DNA of 64,000 nucleotides from Marchantia polymorpha subsp. ruderalis (taxonomy: Eukaryota > Streptophyta > Marchantiopsida > Marchantiales > Marchantiaceae): assembly GCA_037833965.1 (NCBI GenBank), contig AP031351.1, positions 18,426,501-18,490,500 of the forward strand, read 5' to 3'. The position numbers and the translations under genes were made by a program. The stretch's first letter is position 1. Every line of letters starts with the position of its first letter. Shown here one piece after another: positions 11,785-24,400 of this stretch. The notes beneath the pieces were generated by a model. It did not search any database, was not told the DNA's origin, and saw nothing but the letters and a program-made list of their open reading frames with translations.

Positions 11785-13480
11785 CACAACAAGTTTGCAA
11801 CACGGAAAGAGGTGATCAAAGATCTCAGGAACAATTGTGAACAAGAAGTATTGGTTTCCATCATCAAGACAAGCAAAAAGAAACTGTTGATCATGAAGTG
11901 TGATCGAGGCGGGGAGCATGTCAACATGCTGAACCGGATAGATGAAACTCATCAAAGGCAGATGTAGACCAAGCTATTGCACTGTGATTTTCAGATCGTA
12001 TGTTTGTTGATGAAGGATGTTTGAAAAGTCACACATCTTTGGTAATGACAACCATCAACTTTGTGGCGATTTGGCGATGAAGCACCGTTCAAACGACTTA
12101 GAAAAGCCTAAAATGCGAGCTCTTTGTCAATAAGACTTGGTGCCAATAAACATTATTTGCAATGTTTGTAAGGAGTTTTCAAATAGCCACTCGATGGCGA
12201 AGGAGATCTACAACGAGTTTGAGATTGCTCGAGCGGAGAAGTTGCAAGGTCGCAAATCCATTGAAGCAATGATGGAGCTGAGCCCAACACTCACTGCTTT
12301 AGCAAGGTGCAGCTAGTGGAAGATGTTGTAAACTGTCGTGTTCTTTATGCACCAACCATCAATCAATATTTTTGATATACATTCTTCACGGTATTCTTTC
12401 TTGATTGCATATATTAGATCAACAAGTTTGTCATGCCTCTGCTATACTTGGTTAGCATCACGTTGACCTACATGATGTTCAACTCTGACTTTGTCTTCTT
12501 GCATGCTGAAAACAAGGAGACATACATTTGGACTCTGCAGCAATTTTTGGAGTTGATGAGTTCCAAGGTCTTGTGCACAAACCTAGAAATGTACCTAATG
12601 AATGGAATCACACAAATCTTTTTGGGCTGCCAAAACATCTTTTGTTGTTGGCACATCAACAAAAACATGCTTGCTATTTGCAAAACACGCTTCTTTGACG
12701 TCGAATGACAAGAGTTCATGCAATGATAAAATTAATCTGTCTCTTGAACGTTAATCAAACGATTCAATACAACACTTGATGCTTCTAAAAAGATCTACGA
12801 GGCAAATCATTTGACTGCGTGGACTTACATCAACAATACTTGATTGCCACACAAGGAGAAGGTCGTGGCATGCTTTATGTACGAGTTTTCTACTTCTGCA
12901 GTGCTAATTATTGAGGATGGAAAAAAATCAACAAGTAATCAAGTCGATCTTTGCGTTAGCACTCTCCACCTTTGACGTTGACAAAGTGTGTGGATATCAT
13001 GCTAGCTAATCAACGTGTTAAGTTAGATGACGCGATTGAGAAGTAGAAGCAACATCTTGCACATCGTTTCAACCATCATTGTTGTTGGTTGAAACAAATC
13101 TAGTCTACAAGAATCTTATCTACAACCTCTCTGATTTCATTTTGGAAAAGTTGTTGGACAGCTAAAGCTTGCTAAGAAGTAGGTACATGAGAAGTAACAA
13201 TGCATTGCGCGATTCACAAAATCATGGTATATGTCCTATCATCACTACATTTGCGGCTATCTAGAAAACAAAAATCTGATTCATCTGCAGTACATTCATG
13301 AGCAGTGGCTGTTGGACAAAATTCTTTGGCACCTCCTAGCATCACTGTAGCTAAACCGCCACCTGAACTGGTATCTCCAAGAATGTCATTCGTGCAAAAG
13401 ATGACGGCTATCCTACCGCAAGTACCTGATAATGAAAATCCTCAAGCAAGTAGTTTGATGTCCCACCTCAATCAAATCTA
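11785..13480 (+). pseudogene. MULE (FAR1-type) transposase relic
   Basis: Read across frames, this stretch keeps the full domain order of a Mutator-like transposase of the FAR1/FRS type. The FAR1-like zinc-binding N terminus starts near 11791 (FATRKEVIKDLR) and contains MKCDRGG near 11893. The linker is near 12197-12265 (KEIYNEFEIARAEKLQGRKS). The transposase core runs from about 12433 (MPLLYLVSITLTYMMF) to the CCWHINKNMLA motif near 12643-12670. A SWIM-like C-terminal part follows near 13201-13311 (CIARFTKSW... IHEQWLL). Many stop codons and frame changes interrupt it, so it cannot encode a transposase. No terminal inverted repeats were found. Confidence 0.8.
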
Positions 13481-13984
13481 GGATATGTCTGATGTTCAAG
13501 TTTTAGAACCATAGATTGTGAATGAAAAATGCGGCACACATGCAATATCCAAGAACAAGACAAGTCTCATTCTAAATAGTGGAAGAACGCAAGTTTGTAG
13601 TATGTGATAAATCAAGTCACAACTCTGCCTACGTAAGTTTTTAAGCTGAAAAAAATATTCATTCAAATCTATTTTGTTTAAAATTAGACTTGAAAAAAAG
13701 GTGTGAATCGGGCCAAAAAAGGTGTGAAAATAGAATTTTACTTGATCTATTCAACTTAATAATTGAATTTTCTTCTTCTTGTATTATATGTTTATCATGA
13801 TTAATTGCATGAGCTATAAATAATTGCATTAAAAATTACCTTCAAATTTAATTAAATATTCAAATAAATCAAATCTCTTATCAAAATCTTATACAAAATT
13901 ATAAAACTTATCAAAATACATTGATATCAATTGTGTATAAGATACTAGCTAAACATTTCTTTTAAATTATAGAGTATGACGAGA

Positions 13985-15235
13985 ATAAAATCTTTAAAGC
14001 TGGATTGATGGCTAGAGGTTTCACACAAAGTAGTAATATGAACTTTGACAAAATATTCTACATGTAGCAAAATATACTACAATTTGAATGATATGTGCAT
14101 TTTTTGAAATATTTGAACTATATATGTATAGGATATGTGTGGTAACTACATTTTTCTTTGAATTTTTTTAGGTATAAAAATACATAAAACAATCAATTTC
14201 CTTTGAAAAAAAGTTCATGAAGATTTGATTTGTAGATTGCTAAACTCTTTATGTAGATTGAACCATGCTTCTATACAATGAATGTGAGATTTTTGGGCTT
14301 GTGTATGAATCTTGTGTATACATATCAAAATACATTATCAATTTTATTATACTAATAATCTACGTGAATGATATGCTTATCTTGGCAAAAAATTAATATA
14401 ATTCTTGATAGATGCAAGAATCTGTTCATGTTTTAAGATGAAGGATTTGGGCAGCTCTAAGAGAATTTTAGGGATGAATATTTATAGGAATTTGGAAAAA
14501 AACTCTATGATTGAATCAAGTTCGATACGTTGAATGTGTGCTTCACAGATTTAACATGATTGATCCAAAAAAAAGTATGGATCTTCCTTTTGGAAGTCCA
14601 TACTTTTTGCAGTTCAATGTTCAAGCAAAGCGATTAAGAAAAGAAGTATGTTATCAACATTTCATGACAAAGCTTTGTATAGTCTTATGTATTTGATGAT
14701 GAGCACAAAACCTCATATTGCTCTAGCTATGAGCAAATATATGTCAAATTCAAGTGAGGCGAATTGTGAACCAATGAAATGAATTTCAACTACCTAAATA
14801 GTTATGAAGATTATGATATATTGTTTGATGATTTTTTTGACAATGTCATATTCTTGCTAGGCTATGTTGTTACTGACTATGAACAAGAGAAAATCTACAA
14901 CTGGGTATGTGTTTACATTTGATGATCAATGCATTAGTTTGAGATCTACTTTGCAAACATGAGTAACTTAGTCCACAAAAGAAGCTGAATATGTAGTGGC
15001 AACAAAAATAGCAAAGAAAACTATTTCGGTTAAATATGCTTATCATGAAGATGGTATTGAAACATGCGGTTTTAAATCTTCATTGTGATAGTCAAAGTGA
15101 GTTACATCTTGCTGCAAATCAAATGAAATACAATGAAGTTCAGACATAATGACATTACTTTGGAAATTTTAGGAGACATTGTACTATTATGAAAATTTTG
15201 CATGAGGAGCTTATGTATAGTTTACTATCAAATTT
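13985..15235 (+). pseudogene. Ty1/copia pol relic (RT and RNase H)
   Basis: Copia reverse transcriptase and RNase H motifs appear in the correct order, broken by stops and frameshifts: FKAGLMARGFTQ near 13992, YVNDMLIL near 14361 (the catalytic YVDD box with its first Asp changed to Asn), MKDLGSSKRILGM near 14438, VRYVECVLHRFNM near 14517, STKPHIALAMSKYMSN near 14704, KEAEYVVATKIAK near 14980, and LHCDSQSELHLA near 15078. Gag, protease and integrase were not recognised upstream, where the MULE relic lies instead. A possible downstream LTR lies around 15340-15480. The element is dead. Confidence 0.85.
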
Positions 15236-18200
15236 TGTTACCACATTATATTCTTCCTCTATCATGTTTTGGAGATGGTCTAGTTCCACTTAACTCTACT
15301 TAAAGAGTAAACTATGTCAGATTTCCTTTTAGAAGTTTTTTGAAGTATTTTCATTTGTTATAGAGGATACTATATTCATTACAAGAGTTAAGGGGTATAT
15401 TGCTAGTAATAATTCAAGTTTTAAGTTAAACTCAAGTTAGAGTTAGCATTAGACTTATACTATTTAGAATCGGACTTAGAGTTTTTCACTATCATGTGAA
15501 TGTAGGAGGGACAAAATGTTAGACAAATTATAAATAATAAAACTTGTACTCATGTTTCCATGAAGAAAACGGTTGTATCTATGTGACACAAACTTAAAGT
15601 TCAAGTAAGACTTTGTTATTAGGTTCAGAATGTTAAACCACATGATTGTTTTGTTGTTTTTGTGACAAACGTCATCAAATAAAATTGTCAATGTCTAATT
15701 TGAATTAATTCAAAAACTATAAAGAAGTCAATTGATCATAAATTTGAAATCTGTCATTCATTTGAAAGATGTTTAATTTACTGATAGAAGTCATTACACA
15801 TTTGTGTTGGTGGATCAAATATATATATTGGAATATTTGTATGTGACAATGAGGTAAGTTTTGATATGATTTGTTTGAGCATGGTATTTTTTTGATATAA
15901 CAAAGTTTCTTACGATAATAAAACTTCGTTAAAAAATTCATACTTTTTGAAATAAAAAAAATAGACTTGAATCAAATAGATGTAGTATGTAGGTGAAAAT
16001 TAATTGAGCGTAAAACCATTCACGATATGTTGACAAGTGTTAAAACGTTGATTTTCAAGACTTGTCACACCAAACACGGTAAAAAATCACTTATATATGT
16101 CTTGTTTCGCCATGTGTGATAGTAATAAAATGTATGATATAATGAAAAAGAAATTTGATGGAAAAACGATCACAAACTATAGTCGACTAAGGAATATACA
16201 ATATGATATCAAGAGAGAAATCATGGAGAGCTAAACTCATTACAAAAAATAGAACTGTCTGGCATTTGTGATGAGCTTTCTATTTACACCCACATTGCAA
16301 TGATTTCCAAACAAGGAGATCCTGGACTAGATGCCAAATTTCGCTCAAGTGAATCGACTCCACATGAAGAAGTGTGTGCAAATGTGTTGTCTAAAACCAG
16401 CTTCCGCTTCAGGTTTGAGCATCTGTTTATGACTGTTATGTTCCCGAGTAACATGGCCCAAAGGACAAGACATGGAGAATACGTCGTAGAGCTTGACGTT
16501 ACTTAATCTTGAGGTTTAATCTTTCGATTAGCGGCTGTTACAAGTAAGCCAATGACTGACTCGAGCACTAAGATGTGGTGACTGTTAATTCCTCGTGTCT
16601 TGGACCTGAAGCTTCAATGAGCATGATGATGATGTTGGTCGTGGTAGACACCGATTTGAGTACAGTTTGCATTGAGGAAACTTTCTCTGATTTCGGCCTT
16701 CATGAACTCCAAGTACGAACGGTATCATTGGGAAATTCTCCTCCTGCTCCCGCAACGACATTGCTAGCATGTACAGTACACGCAGAATTGACGATGGTCG
16801 GACTCCATCGCTTTCTCCGGCGAACTGTGCCTACTGTACTTACCCGGCCAGCCAAGGTGAGGTGAATTGTCGTCGGCCACTTCAAGAGGAGACTAGGCAT
16901 GGCATGTACCTTCCAACCAAGGTGATGGAGGATTTGCTATGTCAGTTTCCACTCCGATGTTGGGCCATTGGGACACTATGATCAAAACTCAATAGTCTGT
17001 TCACAATGGTCCCATCGACGATCAAGATGTCAGTAGGACAAACTCACACCTTTGTGCCTCTCTCTTGACCCCAAGTTATAGGTATGCTCTGCCCACATGA
17101 GAAGACACTCCTGTTCAAAGTTGGCCTGTAGGTTTTCAGAAGCACGCGTGGGGTGGGCTGTATTATGTGCTGGAAAACCACGATAGCATCTCCTCCACTT
17201 TCTTGAAGGATAAGCACATTCTATCGCCTAACAAACTGGTGCTAAACCTTCGTGCTCATGCTCATGCTCCTGCACCTCAAGATTAATTAGTATGTTTTAT
17301 CGCCGCGAGAGTATTTGTTACCCGTCCATTTTTAACAGAAGATTCTCTCGTTTCCCTCATAGGAATCTAACGTAGCCTCAAATCTACAAGGGAGGGACAG
17401 GTGCACTACTTTTGCAACCTTTTCCGCAATCAAGCATCGCAATCCCCCTTATCCGTCAATCAATCAGGCAACGTCCTTTGGGAGAACTTTTCGGAAGAAT
17501 CCTGGAGATCACCTCATAAACGAAGGAAAATTTGTCTCCACCGAAAGACGGACAGGTTCCCTTTGCGTGCAGAACGTTGCAACCACATGGATGATGGAAC
17601 GGAATGGTATTACAGAAATGGTGACTCTGATTGGACTGCTGGTCAGGGGATGGACAAAGAGATCACTTATGATCACCTCTTGCTTTGTCACTCGTATTAA
17701 CAGGCTCGTGAATCGAGACATCCTATGCCACCGCGAAGAAGCCTTTCAAATCTTGAACAGCAAGCAGGAGAAGGAAGGGAAGGGATGGGAAGGGCGGTAC
17801 AGTCCTCTACACTCCAGTGAGCGAAGAAGGTCAATGGCGATGGCTTCTCGTACTGTACTGCTGTACTCAGTTGGCCCACATGGAAAGCTAAGTTTAGCCG
17901 CCTAAATTTACTGAAGAAGAACTTCTACCTATCCAGTTCCGCAGACCACTATACCAATCGACTCACAATCCAACTCGCAACTTATTACAGTACTAGATTA
18001 ACAGGTTCCTCGATCTCGTCTCATAGCTGCTCGCTCGCATACTTCGAGTACAATGTCCAGCCCCCATTTATCGGAACATTAGCTCTGGATTAAGCCACCG
18101 GAGTGCAGAGTCACGGTGGCAACTGCTCTTCCATGAGATTTCAAACACCAATGTAATCTGTATGAGAATGCGTACGTATGTCGTTCGCCCCTCGCAAGCG

Positions 18201-20120
18201 AACTATGGTCTCACCGATACTATGATTAGTAGGTCTAGTCGAAGGCTGTACAGCTACATGAGTGGCAGGGCAGCGCAGAGCAGACACAAGTTTAGCTGCT
18301 AATTGAAGGAATCTTCAGGTCAACGAGTCTTAACCTCCAGGTTACGTCAATAACATGAAAGGATTAAGGATCGGGAACCGCTTTGACAGGTACGGACCGC
18401 GAAAAGGAAGTGCAAAAGGAAGCCGAAAAAGAAGAGCCAACCATAACTCAAAAGTCGTGTCCGAAACCTCGACCCCTCGATCTGTCCTATTCATTGGGCA
18501 TCTTGGCCTTTGTGTATTTTAAGGAAAATCGATCACCACTGTCAAGAGTTTCTTAAATATACCAGTGCCAATATGCTTTCATGGCTCCCTGTAGAGTAGA
18601 GGTCAACTATCCATAGTTTCTGTTGGTTGTATTATCTGCTCACCGAACCAATCCACCAACATTAATAACCCCGGAGCTACAGCCTAAACCCTCGAATTTC
18701 AACTAGAAAAAATGATGTGCCCACCATGCATCTGCGAGAATAGATCACATCCCATCCTATGTCCATGCCCATGCACTCCCTGCCTGCATACAGTCTACGC
18801 TTGTATGTTTAAAAGCAGTGGCGAGCGAATCTGTGGTGAGGGCTAAGTACGTACATACTTTCCGTGTGCATGGCCGACCCCACCAGGGACGGGACTAGCG
18901 GGTGAACTCTGGCCCTGGCCCACTGCGTCTTGTTCTTATGCTGCTGTGGCTGCTGTAGGGGTGCGCCATCGGTGGTCCCCATCCATACGTATCTCTCCCT
19001 CCCTCTCTCGAACGAAACCCGGGCTGCTGGTCCGGACGACCCCGTCCTACGGCGGTGTCTGGACATCCGTCCGTCGTCGGGAGGGGTCTCGATCGTATAG
19101 GAGTAACACGGGAGTGGGGGTACGTATTGAGCCGAGGGAGGGAGGGAGAGAGTGAGTTAATGAGCGAAGTGGTGGTGAGTGATGGGATCTGCGCGAATCA
19201 GCTCAGCTCCGGCCCCGCTTCGTTTGAGTGTGGAGGGTGGAGGGTGGTGTAGTGAGTGGCATGGAGGTGGTTCGTGAGTCGAGGAGAGGGTTCATGTTCA
19301 TGTCTATCTATCTATCATCTGTTGCCGTGCGTGCCGTGCGTGCCCTGAGTCCTGACCTGCCAGGCCAAATCGTTCATTCATGGCCGCCATGTTGTGTGCC
19401 GTATCCATGTCCTCCTCATTGTGAGTCCACTGCAAATGGTGTGACAAACCAACCTCGCCGCCGGTCACTCACTCGACTGCTTGACTCGACTCTTGACTGC
19501 ACCCGGAGTGGATCAGTCTAGACCTCCTCCGTTGTGTCGTCGTCGCTCTCGCCTCCTCCTTCCTTCCCGGCGCTGCGCTTTTGGGCCTCCCCGGGACCAC
19601 TCGGAGTCCCATCCATAGTTGGTTCATCCCCTTCTATCGTCTTGTGCCCTCCCACCTCTTCTACTTGCTCCCTGCCTCTGGCCTTCTGCAACGCTCGTGA
19701 CCGGAACCGCAGCAGTCGCTCTCGAGCGAGCGAGCAGACAGACAGCGATCGAGAGAAAGCGAGAGAAAGCGTTTGCGTGGTCGGTTGGCCTCTGCGAAGC
19801 TGGCTTTTCGTCCGGCTCCTTCTCCCTCCGGACTATGATGCACCATTGCTCCTTCGCTTTGCACCCGCACATCCAGCGTTTGTTTCGTCCGTCCTTCTGT
19901 GACGAGACACTCTCGTGTTCCAATTTCGACTGACCGACCGACCGATCGATCGAGCGATCGAGCTCTTCCCTCTCTTCCCTGTCCTCCCCTATCCTCCGCT
20001 TCCGCCCCAGCGAGACCATTCTCTCCATTCAGCATTGCTCGATTAAAGTCAGGTTCTGAAGCCCGTCAAGCTCAGCACAGCGCGAGGTCCTTTCGACGAG
20101 CCATAAGCGGCCGGAGGTCC
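15236..20120. other. AT-rich tail then intergenic DNA; promoter side of the 20.2 kb gene
   Basis: 15236-16300 is AT-rich without a recognisable gene. From about 16300 the composition shifts to near-balanced and then GC-rich. Many frames of 60-130 codons overlap on both strands but none shows motifs or a spliced chain. The last 600 bases before 20121 are rich in CT and CG, with a tetranucleotide run of CCGA/TCGA units near 19931-19960, and probably form the promoter and 5' leader of the gene at 20225. Confidence 0.5.
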
Positions 20121-20159
20121 ATGAAAACTCGGTGCATCCAGTGGCGAGCAGGGAGATAG
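20121..20159 (+). other. upstream ORF of 12 codons
   Basis: ATG at 20121 opens a 12-residue frame ending in TAG at 20157-20159, about 65 bases before the main ATG and in a different frame. If the transcript leader includes this stretch, scanning ribosomes would meet it first, which commonly lowers translation of the main frame. An unrecognised leader intron could remove it. Confidence 0.4.
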
Positions 20160-20224
20160 ACCTCGGCGTTCGGACATCGCCAGCAGTATCCGCGTGCAAT
20201 CGGAGGAGGAGAAGGAGAAGCAGA

Positions 20225-21499
20225 ATGGGCTTCGGAGCCGGAGACGTGGTGGGGCTCATCTGGAGCCACCCCATCGCGTCGGTCGTGGTGGCGCTGCTGT
20301 TCACACCGCCGCTGTTTCCGATCGTGGTGTTCTTCTCGCCGCTGCTCATCTCCACGGCGCTGGTGGTGCTGGCGATGATCAGCATGGGCTCGGATGGCGA
20401 CGACGGCGGGGCCAGCGCCGGAGCGGGCTTCGGGCACGCGCACTCGCACTCGCAGTACAAGCGCGACTGGCACGAGCACGAGGAGACGGACCAAGTGATG
20501 GTGGACGACGAGGACGGGCCGCTGCTGCTCGAGGAGGAGCGGCGCCTGTCCAAGCGGCGCAAGCCCCTGCCCGTTGGCGCGGCGCCCGACGACGGCTGGC
20601 TCGACAAGCTCAAAACGTGGGAGGAGACCGGGCGCGCCTGGGTCGACAGCGTCCTGCACCAGGAGAGCCGCAAGCCCGTTGAGGCGCTGCTCTCGGCGGC
20701 GCCCGCCCGCGAGGTGCGCTTCGCGCGCCCCATCCCGCAGCCGCTGCCCACCCCGCCTGCGCCTGCGCCCCCCGCCTCCGCCTCCGCCGCGCCCGTCGTC
20801 CATTCGTCCGATGCCGAGCCCGCCGTCGACGATCGCCCCGCTCGCGATGGCGAGATTTCGTCCGAGGCCGAGGAGGTGCAGCGCTCTCGTGGATTCCCGC
20901 TGCCCGAGCCCAGCCAAGTGATCGTCGACGATGCGCACGATTCCAGGCCCTCGGACGCTGCTCCTGCTCTCGACGCTTCTGGTGCTGGTGCTGCCAAGGA
21001 GCAGAGTCCAGCGGTGCCGAGCGAGACCGGCATTCTTGCGCCGGAGGAAGTGGGAGAAGTGGCTGGCGTCGGCGCCGGTGACAAGAGTTCCACTTCTGAC
21101 ACGAGTGATCAAGCCCGTGGAGCTGCGCAGGAACCAGCCTCGACGTCTTCTTCATCGAGCCACTCGGAGGGCAAGTCCGGGAGCTCGTCAGACGCCGCAG
21201 CAGCCGTGATCAGAGAACGAAGAGGAGGAGGAGGAGGCGGCGGCGGAGAGCATCACAGAACGGCTTCCGTGGTCGTGACACTGTCGGAGAAGCTAAATGT
21301 TCCGCTGGAGGATATGATGTCTCTACTGGCCGGCGACGAGAAGCCATCGTCCTCTTCCAACGAAGCTGTCCCCCCTGCGAGCATGAAGAACGGCCCCCTC
21401 TCTCACGATGAGGGCTGGTCCAGCTCCGATGACGAGCCGCTCAGAGCAGCGGACACGGGCAAAGGTGAGGAACTCCAAGCGGAGAAGCGGAGCTCCTGA
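20225..21499 (+). CDS. membrane-anchored low-complexity protein, unknown function
   Basis: Intronless frame of 424 residues. The ATG at 20225 is the first in frame. Residues about 12-56 are a long hydrophobic stretch with central prolines (VVVALLFTPPLFPIVVFF), readable as one long or two hairpin membrane segments at the N terminus. The rest is soluble: an acidic/histidine patch, a helical segment around GWLDKLKTWEETGRAWVDSV, long proline/alanine/serine-rich linkers, a run of eight glycines after RERR, and a conserved-looking TLSEKLNVPLEDMMSLL helix followed by an acidic SSDDEP patch. Codon use is strongly GC-biased compared with the flanks. The membrane end and a disordered tail suggest an endomembrane tether or scaffold, but I recognise no named family. 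Confidence 0.8.
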   Translation: MGFGAGDVVGLIWSHPIASVVVALLFTPPLFPIVVFFSPLLISTALVVLAMISMGSDGDDGGASAGAGFGHAHSHSQYKRDWHEHEETDQVMVDDEDGPLLLEEERRLSKRRKPLPVGAAPDDGWLDKLKTWEETGRAWVDSVLHQESRKPVEALLSAAPAREVRFARPIPQPLPTPPAPAPPASASAAPVVHSSDAEPAVDDRPARDGEISSEAEEVQRSRGFPLPEPSQVIVDDAHDSRPSDAAPALDASGAGAAKEQSPAVPSETGILAPEEVGEVAGVGAGDKSSTSDTSDQARGAAQEPASTSSSSSHSEGKSGSSSDAAAAVIRERRGGGGGGGGEHHRTASVVVTLSEKLNVPLEDMMSLLAGDEKPSSSSNEAVPPASMKNGPLSHDEGWSSSDDEPLRAADTGKGEELQAEKRSS

Positions 21500-24400
21500 A
21501 AGGCGAATTGGAGTGGAATTTGGCACGGCCATTCAAGCAAAGTCTGGAGACAATCTTCTTCCTGAGAAGCGAAAGACGGAGCTCGAGAAGCAAATCGCCC
21601 GAGAAATGAACGGATGCTGATGTAAATGGTGCTGTGCAGGCAATCGAGCATGCAGGTCTGCGTGGCAAGTGACTTCGAGTGCGATCGGTCTGTGAAATTG
21701 TGTGTTCAATCTCGTTCTTTGGCATGGAATGGGGCGATGGATGTTCGTCTCGTCGGCTAGGCTAGGCTAGGCAAGCAGGCTAGGCCAGCGAGCCAGCAGC
21801 AGCATCATGCTGCTGGTTTTGATCGACATTGGGTGACGATACTGAATTGCTGTTAGGAATTTGCAACCAACAATAGAAGCAGCACAAATCGGAATTGTCC
21901 ATAATTTTGTACAACGGTGTGGGTATAGTGGTGAGCTAGTAACGTGACCGGATCCTGCGATCGATGTGGCTTCACTAGCTTGTCAGGAGCTGAAGCCTGA
22001 AGCTGCCACTGGAACAAACTGCAATCATCTAATCTAAACCGGTCATGAAAGTTTTAGCTGTTTTTCTCTCAATGTAGGATAGATATTCTAGCGTCTAGAT
22101 CAGAACAATTCTGCAAGCGCTTAACTCCCAATTCGTTCGCTCACTGTAAAGCTTAACATGCTGCTGCTCCTGATGGACTTTAGTAGATTCTGAAACCGAT
22201 ACTATTCCCTTGTCTTATGAGAGCAACTTTCGATCCCATGCCTCAGTTGCACTCATTCCATTTCCGTGCATGCTTTGCTTTGAGGTCGATTGCCACACGG
22301 GGCAGGAGGGACATAAATATTGTACCAAATTTAGTTCAGTCATTCCAGTTTTCCACTGTCGTGCCCGAAAGCGCATTTCCAAAGTACCAGTAATTTGAAG
22401 TGCACTATGAAAGTCCAGTACAAGGTGGTTGGTATTTTGAGGTCATTCCATTTCTCTGTTGTTGAGAGTCGTTAATTAAATTCATTCAATCGTGTCGATG
22501 TAGCCCGTGTGGAAAATGTCTCGTTCTTTTCATTTCATACATTCCTGAGGACAGCTCTGTATTGAACGAATGGAGAGAGGAAGAGTTTCGTCTCGTGCCA
22601 ATGGAAGATGAGTATGTCCGAACGGACACTTGACACGATTGAGAGGAGGGACAAAGCCATGATCGCCTAGCACCCAGGGGAGGGCAGGGCAGATCGCAGA
22701 CCAGACCGGATCTTATGTCGTCGGCACCGTGTTGTAACCATCGTAATAAGTAACAACAGCAGCAGTAGCAGCTTCAATTAATGACGCGATTTCAACTGAG
22801 ACGACGAAAAGGTTCTGGCAAGAACATGTGTCCATGTCTGGCCATTCACGGGCAGCGCAGGCTCGGGCCCTGTACCACTGTATGGCGAAAAGTCGAGTGC
22901 AGCACCCCGAACCGTATCCAACCGTTCCGAGGACACTGACTCGATTACACGAGAGCCTCCACTGGCTCCTTTGTCGCTTCGAGTGGTCGCGTGGGACTCA
23001 TCCGATAATGACTTCTGTGGGCCTGTGGGTCTATGATCGCTCCTCCGCTTGCCTACTTCATCCTTTGTGGGCGATGGTCGAGTTGACTGCTCGCAGCCAT
23101 TGTCTCGCAACGAGTGTATTGTAAACTATCGAATCTATGAGCTTAGCTATATGCGGCGATTATGTTCTATTGTGCACTGGACGACTGGATGGCAATACTC
23201 CGACAAGTCTGCGCATTTATGGGTTGTGAAATTATTCGAGGTAATCACGATGGAAATTATACCCTGTAATGTCAGCTAGCTCGCAGCGAGAAAACATCAA
23301 ACAATAGCTCGAAGAGAATTAACTAGTTTTGTGCCTCTTACATATTAAGTGAAGAATTCAATTTTCTTTTGTTTAACCATCTCTATTCGTACCACTCTAC
23401 AGAGAAAGTTGTGTTGATAATTAAAATCAGATTGAGACACTCCGATACAACTTTATCGTATACAACTTAACTTGAGTTTTAAAACTCACACCAGATATCA
23501 ATATGGTTAGGACATATGATGTGTCATCTTTAAGGTTTATGTCAAGTAAGCTATATGTAACTTCAAGCAGTGTATATAATAAAGATTTACAATGTTGTAT
23601 GGAACGCAATGGTAGAGATCTTGCACAATTCAAAGACTAAAAATAATCGAATGACATGTTCAATTTTGTATTAAATAATGACATGAAATAATGAATTTGT
23701 TGTTTCAAGACACAATGATAAGCATTTTGACCTAGGAGTGTCGTCGTATAGCTTGAAGCTAAATCGACATCTACAAAGCGATATCCCTCTTTGAGCAATT
23801 CTGGGCCTAAAATTCTTAGAGACATAAAAAATAAGGTTTTGAGAAATGAAGTTACGCACACAGGAATATTTTAATAAAGATCATAGTTATGTCACTTAGA
23901 AATTCTCTTAGCACACTTATAAAATATCAGTTGATCTTTTCAAACTATTTTATGTTAATCACATAATTATGTTCATAAAAGAAAAATTTAGAATAGATAT
24001 TATAGAATAAAATCCTAAATAAAAGTTACATAATTCTTGATACATATCTTTTACATTCTTTATACAAAACCTGTATGAGAATACAATGTTTTTTTACGTT
24101 TCAAGTTGTATGAATACATAATCTAGTTTAAATTTTATCTAAACTTAGTTCAATCTTGTATTCAAAGAATTCATCTTTGATATTTTATGATATGTGTTTC
24201 GCTATGTGATGCGTAATATATGATACTAGATTGTGTACTTGAATTTTTTACTCTATACTACATCAGTTCATAATCTACATTATCTAGAATTTTTTTGTAA
24301 TGTATAATAAATCATCAAATAAGTATTATAGTACTAGGAACTCCTGAATCATTATAGATTGCAATTCAAATCTTTTCAATCTAACTTTTTTTATTGACAT

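Noticed and set aside
16190..16506. Resemblance to a copia gag or other retroelement protein
   Set aside because: The similarity was too vague to name a family; only the pol part at 14-15.2 kb is secure.
20029..21155. Long minus-strand frames opposite the gene at 20225
   Set aside because: Shadows of a GC-biased coding region; they lack domains and the plus-strand frame has a clear membrane segment and tail helix.
22778..23124. Opposed frames of about 100-110 codons on both strands
   Set aside because: Neither has recognisable motifs or splice context.
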